Shown here in pieces: positions 1 to 6,049 of a stretch of 7,288 nt of DNA. Numbering within the stretch: the first letter of the stretch is position 1; each line of letters starts with the position of its first letter. The translations under genes were made by a program, and so were the position numbers. The notes beneath the pieces were generated by a model. That model was not told the origin of the DNA and did no database searches. It was given only the letters and a program-made list of their open reading frames with translations. This DNA is from Neisseriaceae bacterium. Lineage in GTDB: Bacteria > Pseudomonadota > Gammaproteobacteria > Burkholderiales > UBA11063. The stretch lies in assembly GCA_027371515.1 (NCBI GenBank), contig DAHXMX010000047.1:1-7288 (forward strand). The letters run 5' to 3'.

Positions 1-3000
1 CACCTAATGCTAATTGAGCTATATAGGTTAGTATACCGACAAATGGATTAATAGTTACAAGAGCAGCACCAATTGCAATACTTGTATCAAGCTTGGGAGT
101 GATTATTAGGTACATATCAAGCTTTTTATTATTTAAATCTATTAATCCATAACTTCTCACAATGGCAAGTGGACCAGCCATATATAGAGATTTAATGTCT
201 AGTTGATTTTTAAGTAAATATGCTTTAGCTTTTAAAGTGTTAAAGTAAAAACCATTGGCAAATGCCTCAGAAAAGTTTAAATGGATAAAATTAGTAAATG
301 ACTGTAGATTAATAATACCTAAAATTTCACCAAAGATACTACCAGTACTTACTTTTAAAAATTTACCATTTTTTAAGTCAACATTAATTGAAGCAATCAA
401 ACGCGATGGGTCAAAATCTTTTAAGGTACCATCCCATTGAATTTTAGTCACTACATTTCCATTACCTTTTGCTACTAGTAGACCTTGATCGATTGTTGCC
501 AACATTTGTCCTAGATCTTTGATGTTTAAATTGAATACCATCTCTACAAATGATTGATCATTATTACAGGTTGAGCAATAACTAATTCCACTAAAAGTTG
601 TGTCGGTATTGGTGCTATGAATTTTACCGTTTTTAATTAAAATATCGTTACCTGATTGAGTTATATTAGTTTTAAAGTCAGCAATTCGGATATTTTCATA
701 ATATAAATCATTAATATTTAAATTAATGTTAGGTATTTTAGAAGGCGTATTTGGTGTATTCACTACGTGTTTATTTGCTTGAAGCTTTGGACTAATTAAT
801 TGTGATTCAATGGTTTTAGATTCTTTTTTATCTTGCACTACATCTAATATATTAAATTCATTTAAGTGGATATTAACGATATTACTTTCATACTTATATG
901 TCCCATAACCGTTTGATAAGTTGCTATTTAAATTAAATACTACTTGATTATCTAATACTAGAATATCAGATATAAAATTATGTAAATGAAGATTGCCAAT
1001 ATCAAATATTGAAGTATTAACCAATATTTCTGCGGGATATATTGCTATTTTGTTATTAATTTGGTTAGATTTACTAAATTTACCATTATATATTGGAGTT
1101 TGCGCTACATTTGATTTTTGTTTATTACTAATAAGATTGCTTATTGTGGTAAACCAATCTAATAAATTTGTATTTGGTTGAGTTAAATTAATTAATAAAT
1201 GAGGTTGATTGAGCATTTTATTTGGTAGTGTAGGACCACCAATATTGATTAATGTTTTATCCATTGAACCATTTTCATTTAACTTAGTGATACCATAAAT
1301 AATATTAGCTAATGTATAATCAATATCAAACCCTTTAGATTGATTAGGTTTAAGTGTTAAATTAAGTGCTGAATCTTGCTCTGCAGTTTTTCCAATTGGT
1401 GAAGGAGCTAATATAGTTACACCATTTAGTTTGCTAGTTGCATTAAGAAATAAACCCTTTTTGGTAATATCAAATTTAATGGTAGTTGCGCTGCGGCCGT
1501 TAATTATTGGAGTTAAAAATGGTAGATATTGTTGTAATGTACTATTGTAATCTAAGTTTTTAGATTGAACAACAAAATGTAATATACCTTTTTGATCGGT
1601 TGTTGCTTCTAGTGTTGCCTCTGAATTTAAAGTTTTTGCTTCAATGCGCTTAATTGCTATGCCTTTTTCTGAGTAATTAAGTATACCGTTAACATTGGTT
1701 AAGTAGGGTATTGGCATATCAAATTTAATGTTATTATCAATAAATTTATATGTTCCATTAACTTTTGTTTTCATGGGTGCAGCAAATGGAATATCTAAAT
1801 GCAAAGTTAAGTAACCATCTCCTTTAGCATCTGTTTTATCTGGTATTCTACCAATGATTTTATTTATTGGAGTTTTGCTTAAATATTGCATAAAATTATC
1901 TGTAGCACCGTATGCTTCACCATCGGCAAGAAGTTTCACTGCGTGCGATGTCATATCTGGTATTATTACATATGCTTTATTGATTTTATTATTATATACA
2001 TAAGCATCATTAGTTTGGATTATAATTGACTCATTACGGATTTGAAATTTACCATTAATATGCTCTAATGGCGGCCATTTATCTACATAATTAAGTTTAC
2101 CATCAACGACATTTGCATCAATATAAAATTTACCAGTTTGATTTTTAACAAAAGGAAAATCATGTAACCAACCTTCTAAAATCAAGTCGGCACTTTCAGC
2201 GTTTCCGCCGATTAATCCATTATTTAGCCATTTATGTACACTCATTGGGATTTGTAGAGGTAAATAATCTCCGACTTTACTAGTTGCAAGTTTATTAATA
2301 TGTGCTCTTAAGCTTAAGTATCCAATATTACTTTCATTACTAGTATATTTACCATAAGCATAACCCGTAAAATCAATAAGCTCAAGCTTAGTTGGATTAA
2401 GAATTACTTCTAAATTACTTTCTTGATTTTTATGCCATTCGATTTTAGTAGTTAAGTTTTTAAATTGATAAGGAATTAAAAATACACTTGGATATACCAT
2501 TTTGGTATTTTTAAGGTTTAAATTAAGTATGCCGTTTTCTTTGTTAATTATGGCATCACCGCTTATATTGTTAATACTTGGGATTTTTGATTCTAGTGAG
2601 GTTAATCCTAGGTTAGTGAATTTAAGATAAATATTATAATCTTTTGGATTAGTTACTGTACCTATCCATTTAAAACGCATTATATCCAAAGTACCATCTA
2701 ATGATATTTTTTTAGTATTAGGAAGGATTTTTAGTAGCTGATTAAAACCAGATAACTTAGTATCATTTAGACTTAAATTACCTTTTTGATTTATAATATA
2801 TTTACCATTTATTTGTTGATTAGTAATAATAGTGCCTTCAGTACTTGAAATACTTAGATTGCTTACTTTGATTGAATAGGTACTATTGTTTATTAAGTGT
2901 AGGTCTATTATTCCTGTAATGTACGGTAGGTTGATTTCATTTTGCGTTTTTTGTAAAAAATAGTGGATGTTTCGGATATTAAAGTTAGCATAACAATTTA

Positions 3001-3850
3001 TTAATTGTCCATTTTGTAAATTCGCTTCAATTGCTGTTTGTGCATTAAGATCATTAAAGAAATCAGAACCAGGTAGATATTGAGTTATTTTATTAATTAC
3101 ATTATTTGATTTACGGTATGTTTGAATTTTAAGATTGGCCGTTTTCCAGTTTTTTATTTCAGAAAATTTATTTCCTTGCCAGTTTAGTTTTAGTGTCATG
3201 AATTGATCATTTGATTCATTTAAATTTCCAATACTCATATTAATATTATGCTTTTGATTAAATGAGTTATTAAATGAAATATCAATATCCGGTAAATTAA
3301 TTTTAGGTAAATTTAGTTTATTATCTAGATAAATTAAGTTGATATGCGAGAGATGAATGTTTTTTTGTTTTAGTATTGCATCTTCTAGGTCGATGGTTTT
3401 TTTATTTGCTTTTTGTTTTTGTGATATCTCTAATCCGTTAATAGTAAATACTCCATTAGCTTGATGTTCAAAAATTAATTCGGTACCGTTAATATTGATT
3501 TGGTCAAATATTACACTTAAATTCCAAATACTTGCCGGAGAGATTACGATTTCAAATTTATTTATATGAAATTTCTCTTTGCTATTTAATGGATTGGTTA
3601 AATTAGCATCGGTAATTGTAAGTCTAGGTAAATAGTTATTACTTAATCCGGTATCAATGTTTTTTATTGTTAAATTATAACCAGTATTTTTATATATATA
3701 ATCTTGGATTTTTGTTTTATAATTTGGTAAATTGAGAAATAAATATGTGGTAGCAGCAATAGAAATAGCTATAAGAATTGCATATATGACAACACTAATT
3801 ACAAATATTTTATATAAAACTGATTTAATTGATAGAGTTTTTTTTGGCAT
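1..3850 (-). CDS. yhdP: YhdP-family AsmA-like envelope protein (C-terminus beyond window)
   Basis: YhdP-family proteins (TIGR02099 type) are inner-membrane-anchored periplasmic proteins of the AsmA/TamB clan, thought to form a hydrophobic groove carrying phospholipids towards the outer membrane. I translated the minus strand codon by codon and found 1283 codons without a stop. One N-terminal membrane segment (about residues 14-39) precedes a very long beta-rich periplasmic region. Family signatures include LPLQIPMSVHKWL near residue 530, a G-x-F/D-G-K-L-x-Y/W-P block near 570-590, a Pro/Asn/Thr linker at 1007-1040, and the C-terminal AsmA-like block at about 1124-1195 (GNGNVVTKIQWDG, then SIFGEILGIINLQSF). 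It ends in the family's ITPKLDTSIAIGAAL stretch, so only some tens of residues should be missing at the left edge. The ATG at 3848-3850 is the first after an in-frame TAA and lacks a clear Shine-Dalgarno sequence. It is divergent from the phosphomannomutase gene. Family assignment is from motifs, not a search. Confidence 0.93.
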   Translation of the reverse strand, partial: MPKKTLSIKSVLYKIFVISVVIYAILIAISIAATTYLFLNLPNYKTKIQDYIYKNTGYNLTIKNIDTGLSNNYLPRLTITDANLTNPLNSKEKFHINKFEIVISPASIWNLSVIFDQININGTELIFEHQANGVFTINGLEISQKQKANKKTIDLEDAILKQKNIHLSHINLIYLDNKLNLPKINLPDIDISFNNSFNQKHNINMSIGNLNESNDQFMTLKLNWQGNKFSEIKNWKTANLKIQTYRKSNNVINKITQYLPGSDFFNDLNAQTAIEANLQNGQLINCYANFNIRNIHYFLQKTQNEINLPYITGIIDLHLINNSTYSIKVSNLSISSTEGTIITNQQINGKYIINQKGNLSLNDTKLSGFNQLLKILPNTKKISLDGTLDIMRFKWIGTVTNPKDYNIYLKFTNLGLTSLESKIPSINNISGDAIINKENGILNLNLKNTKMVYPSVFLIPYQFKNLTTKIEWHKNQESNLEVILNPTKLELIDFTGYAYGKYTSNESNIGYLSLRAHINKLATSKVGDYLPLQIPMSVHKWLNNGLIGGNAESADLILEGWLHDFPFVKNQTGKFYIDANVVDGKLNYVDKWPPLEHINGKFQIRNESIIIQTNDAYVYNNKINKAYVIIPDMTSHAVKLLADGEAYGATDNFMQYLSKTPINKIIGRIPDKTDAKGDGYLTLHLDIPFAAPMKTKVNGTYKFIDNNIKFDMPIPYLTNVNGILNYSEKGIAIKRIEAKTLNSEATLEATTDQKGILHFVVQSKNLDYNSTLQQYLPFLTPIINGRSATTIKFDITKKGLFLNATSKLNGVTILAPSPIGKTAEQDSALNLTLKPNQSKGFDIDYTLANIIYGITKLNENGSMDKTLINIGGPTLPNKMLNQPHLLINLTQPNTNLLDWFTTISNLISNKQKSNVAQTPIYNGKFSKSNQINNKIAIYPAEILVNTSIFDIGNLHLHNFISDILVLDNQVVFNLNSNLSNGYGTYKYESNIVNIHLNEFNILDVVQDKKESKTIESQLISPKLQANKHVVNTPNTPSKIPNINLNINDLYYENIRIADFKTNITQSGNDILIKNGKIHSTNTDTTFSGISYCSTCNNDQSFVEMVFNLNIKDLGQMLATIDQGLLVAKGNGNVVTKIQWDGTLKDFDPSRLIASINVDLKNGKFLKVSTGSIFGEILGIINLQSFTNFIHLNFSEAFANGFYFNTLKAKAYLLKNQLDIKSLYMAGPLAIVRSYGLIDLNNKKLDMYLIITPKLDTSIAIGAALVTINPFVGILTYIAQLALG

Positions 3851-3884
3851 ATATTTAATAAGAGGTTTTTATTGTAAATAATTA

Positions 3885-3893
3885 TGTTAAAAT
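3885..3893 (+). promoter_or_regulatory. Candidate extended -10 promoter for the mutase/S2P/trpS operon
   Basis: TGTTAAAAT fits the extended -10 form TGn plus a hexamer matching TATAAT at five of six positions. No good -35 hexamer lies at the usual distance, which is tolerated in extended -10 promoters. Transcription would begin near 3900, leaving a leader of about 97 bases. In such AT-rich DNA, matches of this quality arise by chance, so this is a suggestion only. Confidence 0.35.
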
Positions 3894-3898
3894 ACGGG

Positions 3899-3914
3899 TT
3901 ACAAAATTTTATAA
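3899..3914. promoter_or_regulatory. AT-rich near-palindrome between the divergent promoters (possible operator)
   Basis: TTACAAAATTTTATAA is a 16-base inverted repeat with one mismatched pair, centred on AAAATTTT. It lies between the two candidate -10 elements and near both predicted transcript starts, where a bound regulator could affect both genes. AT-rich palindromes are expected by chance in this composition, so the functional call is weak. Confidence 0.2.
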
Positions 3915-3924
3915 ATTAGGCGTT

Positions 3925-3930
3925 ATTATA
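3925..3930 (-). promoter_or_regulatory. Candidate -10 element for yhdP
   Basis: The minus strand reads a perfect TATAAT here. The -35 position (about 17-18 bases upstream) is weak, with at most three of six matches. A start near 3918 would give a leader of about 68 bases. A second option on the same strand is TATAAA at 3908-3913 with TTAAGT at 3931-3936 (17-base spacer). Confidence 0.35.
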
Positions 3931-3996
3931 ACTTAATTTGTTTAGTTTGGCTAAAGATAATTATTATTTAAACTGATTTAAGAAAGTAGAAATGAA

Positions 3997-5367
3997 ATGA
4001 AATATATCAAAAGTATTTTTAAGGCCTATGACATTAGAGGTATTGTCGAGACACAGCTTACACCTGATGTAGTGGAAAATATTGGTAGTGTGCTTGGCAC
4101 TATGGCGGTTGAAGCGCGTGTTAGTGGTTTAGTTGTTGGCTATGATGGGCGGTTATCAAGTCCAATTTTGGCTAAAAGATTAATTAGCGGTATTTTAGCA
4201 GCAGGTTGTCCTGTGTATAATGTTGGTGAAGTAACTACTCCGATGGTGTATTTTGCTAATTATGAATTAGGTTCTTTGTCAGGTGTTATGATAACAGGTA
4301 GTCATAATCCACCTGAATATAATGGATTAAAAATGGTATTGGCTGGTCAAACATTATCTGGTGATGATATACAGAAAATTTATCAACGATTAGAAAAACA
4401 ACAATATATTACCGGCAAAACTGCTGATTATAAAGAAATTGATATCACTGAAGCTTATATAAATAAGATTACAGCTACAGTTAAATTAAAACGTAAAATA
4501 CAAGTTGTTATTGATTGTGGTAATGGTGTTGCAGGTAAGATTGCGCCAAAATTATATCGTAGAATGGGTGCTAAAGTTCTTGGGTTATATTGTGAAGTAG
4601 ATGGTAATTTCCCGAATCATCATCCAGATCCATCACAACCAGAAAATTTAAAGGATTTGCAAGAAGCTTTAGCTAATAATAACGCTGAAATTGGTTTTGC
4701 CTTTGATGGTGATGGTGATCGTCTAGGGGTTGTTACAAAAGATGGTAATATCATATATCCAGATCGACAAATGATGTTATTTTCAGCCGATGTTTTGGAA
4801 AAAAATCCTAAGGCAAAAATTATTTATGATGTTAAATCATCGCGTTTATTAGCGCAATGGATTAGAGATAATGGTGGCGAGCCAATTATGTGTAAAACAG
4901 GACATTCTTTTATTAAGAAGAAAATCAAAGAGACTGGTGCATTATTAGCGGGTGAAATGTCTGGTCATTTATTTTTTAATGATATTTGGAGCGGTGCTGA
5001 TGATGGGGTTTATGCAGGAGCGCGTATGCTGGAGATTTTGTCGCGTGTAGAAAATCCGTCACAATTACTAAATGCATTGCCAAATTCGATAACTACTCCT
5101 GAGATTAATATTCAAGTTGTAGAAGGTGAACAGCATCAAATTATTGAAAAATTACAAAAAACGGCTAAATTTCCTGATTCGTTGGAAGTTATTACTTTAG
5201 ATGGATTGCGGGTTGAATATAAAGATGGTTTTGGTTTAATTCGTGCATCAAATACTACTCCTGTATTGGTTTTACGTTTTGAGTCTACTAGCCAAGCTGG
5301 AATTGATAGAATAAAGGCACAATTTAGAGAAATAATAAAGCCATATGTTAAGCAAATTAATTTTTAG
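3997..5367 (+). CDS. manB: Phosphomannomutase/phosphoglucomutase (AlgC/ManB type)
   Basis: This cytoplasmic alpha-D-phosphohexomutase interconverts the 6-phosphate and 1-phosphate of mannose or glucose, supplying precursors for GDP-mannose, UDP-glucose, LPS and exopolysaccharide. All four active-site loops are intact. The phosphoserine loop is TGSHNP (100-105, Ser102), the Mg-binding loop is DGDGDR (237-242), the sugar-specificity loop is GEMSGH (319-324), and the phosphate-binding loop is RASNTTP (416-422). KTGHSFIKKK at 300-309 and YDIRG at 11-15 also match the PMM/PGM subgroup. At 456 aa it is close to Pseudomonas AlgC (about 463). The GEMSGH loop and overall similarity favour dual PMM/PGM activity over GlmM or a dedicated Pgm, though the real substrate preference cannot be read from sequence. 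The start ATG is preceded by only a weak purine run (AGAAAG) and overlaps a two-codon mini-ORF. It is first in a likely operon with S2P and trpS. The symbol could equally be algC or pgm. Confidence 0.95.
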   Translation: MKYIKSIFKAYDIRGIVETQLTPDVVENIGSVLGTMAVEARVSGLVVGYDGRLSSPILAKRLISGILAAGCPVYNVGEVTTPMVYFANYELGSLSGVMITGSHNPPEYNGLKMVLAGQTLSGDDIQKIYQRLEKQQYITGKTADYKEIDITEAYINKITATVKLKRKIQVVIDCGNGVAGKIAPKLYRRMGAKVLGLYCEVDGNFPNHHPDPSQPENLKDLQEALANNNAEIGFAFDGDGDRLGVVTKDGNIIYPDRQMMLFSADVLEKNPKAKIIYDVKSSRLLAQWIRDNGGEPIMCKTGHSFIKKKIKETGALLAGEMSGHLFFNDIWSGADDGVYAGARMLEILSRVENPSQLLNALPNSITTPEINIQVVEGEQHQIIEKLQKTAKFPDSLEVITLDGLRVEYKDGFGLIRASNTTPVLVLRFESTSQAGIDRIKAQFREIIKPYVKQINF

Positions 5368-5370
5368 GAG
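5366..5370 (+). promoter_or_regulatory. Shine-Dalgarno of the site-2 protease gene, overlapping the mutase stop
   Basis: AGGAG shares two bases with the TAG stop (5365-5367) of the upstream mutase gene. The spacing to the ATG at 5383 is 12 bases, slightly long. The overlap suggests that ribosomes finishing the mutase help translation of the protease gene. Confidence 0.6.
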
Positions 5371-5382
5371 TAGATTTATTTA

Positions 5383-6024
5383 ATGCATGATATAAGTATA
5401 ATACAAAAAATTGCAGTTTATGCGTTACCTTTAATTTTTGCGATAACTCTTCATGAGGCTGCGCATGCTTATGTAGCTAATAAATATGGAGATAATACGG
5501 CAAAGATTTTAGGTAGAATGACCTTAAATCCATTGTCACATATTGATTTATTTGGTACTTTGATTTTCCCAATGATTGGTTTGTTGCTTGGTGGGTTTAT
5601 TTTTGGTTGGGCAAAAGCTGTGCCGATTAATTTTAGACGACTGTATAACCCAAAACGCAACTTGTTTTGGGTTGCTTTTGCCGGACCATTGGCGAATTTG
5701 GCAATGGCTTTAATCTGGGCTTTGATTTTAAGGTTTTCTATTTATTTGCCGGATTTTTTTAGTACTCCATTAAGCTTGATGGCACAAGCTGGAATTCAAA
5801 TTAATATTAGTTTAATGTTAATTAATTTAATTCCAATTTTGCCGCTTGATGGTGGCAGAATGTTGTTTTCGGTATTACCTAATAAAGAGGCTACTAAATT
5901 TGCTAAGACTGAACCTTATGGGATGATTATTCTTTTGATATTATTGGCTTTTGGCTTGTTTAATTTTGTTCTTCAGCCGATATTTAGCGCTATAGTTGAT
6001 TTTATTTTTTATTTAATCCAATAG
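5383..6024 (+). CDS. Site-2 protease family protein (M50 zinc metalloprotease)
   Basis: This is a small polytopic inner-membrane protein of the S2P/M50 family, whose members cleave transmembrane substrates within the bilayer. The zinc-binding HEAAH lies at residues 24-28 in the first membrane segment, with Glu25 as catalytic base. PLDGGR at 154-159 supplies the third zinc ligand, Asp156. Other family marks are the NPLSHID stretch (49-55) and GPLAN (101-105). Hydrophobic segments lie at about 11-33, 57-77, 95-117, 138-155 and 177-210. At 213 aa it is the short form without a PDZ or CBS domain, unlike RseP (about 450 aa), so it belongs to the minimal S2P group often found beside trpS and scpA in beta/gammaproteobacteria (from memory). 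Catalytic residues are complete, so it should be active, but the substrate is unknown. It lies 15 bases after the mutase gene and 25 bases before trpS. Confidence 0.93.
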   Translation: MHDISIIQKIAVYALPLIFAITLHEAAHAYVANKYGDNTAKILGRMTLNPLSHIDLFGTLIFPMIGLLLGGFIFGWAKAVPINFRRLYNPKRNLFWVAFAGPLANLAMALIWALILRFSIYLPDFFSTPLSLMAQAGIQINISLMLINLIPILPLDGGRMLFSVLPNKEATKFAKTEPYGMIILLILLAFGLFNFVLQPIFSAIVDFIFYLIQ

Positions 6025-6041
6025 GTAAGTAATAGGTGAGT
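6020..6041 (+). repeat. Two-copy 11-base tandem repeat carrying the trpS ribosome-binding site
   Basis: AATAGGTAAGT (6020-6030) is followed directly by AATAGGTGAGT (6031-6041), with one difference. The first copy contains the TAG stop of the S2P gene (6022-6024). The second contains AGGTGA (6034-6039), a good match to the 3' half of the extended Shine-Dalgarno consensus, 10 bases before the trpS ATG. The repeat looks like a local duplication and leaves two possible ribosome-docking sites, only the second well spaced. Confidence 0.6.
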
Positions 6042-6049
6042 AATTATAT

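Larger units (their letters stand above)
3851..3996. other. Divergent intergenic region between yhdP and the mutase gene
   Basis: This 146-base, very AT-rich gap separates two head-to-head genes and should hold both promoters. Candidate -10 elements for each direction and a near-palindrome between them are listed separately. A weak five-pair inverted repeat (TTTAG/CTAAA, 3941-3955) lies in the mutase leader. I see no small gene, riboswitch consensus or terminator here. Confidence 0.7.

Noticed and set aside
255..440. Plus-strand open frame of 61 codons
   Set aside because: It lies wholly antisense to the continuous yhdP reading frame, in a region encoding family-conserved residues, and has no ribosome site or recognisable product.
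993..1181. Plus-strand open frame of 62 codons with a hydrophobic translation
   Set aside because: It is antisense to yhdP. The hydrophobic look comes from reading the opposite strand of an AT-rich gene, and no start signal supports it.
3685..3705. TA-rich run inside yhdP as a promoter or repeat
   Set aside because: It is explained by coding for a Tyr/Ile-rich stretch just after the membrane anchor, and no matching downstream gene exists.
1..3850. Possible long gene-free region or degraded gene on the left half
   Set aside because: No long plus-strand frame exists there, but the minus strand is open in one frame from 3850 to the window edge without a stop, so it is one intact gene cut by the window.
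3941..3955. Hairpin TTTAG/CTAAA in the mutase leader as an attenuator or terminator
   Set aside because: Only five weak pairs, no T-run following, and no leader peptide; it is within chance for such AT-rich DNA.
5469..5660. Minus-strand open frame of 63 codons
   Set aside because: It is a shadow of the site-2 protease gene, including its conserved HEAAH-proximal region, and has no independent support.
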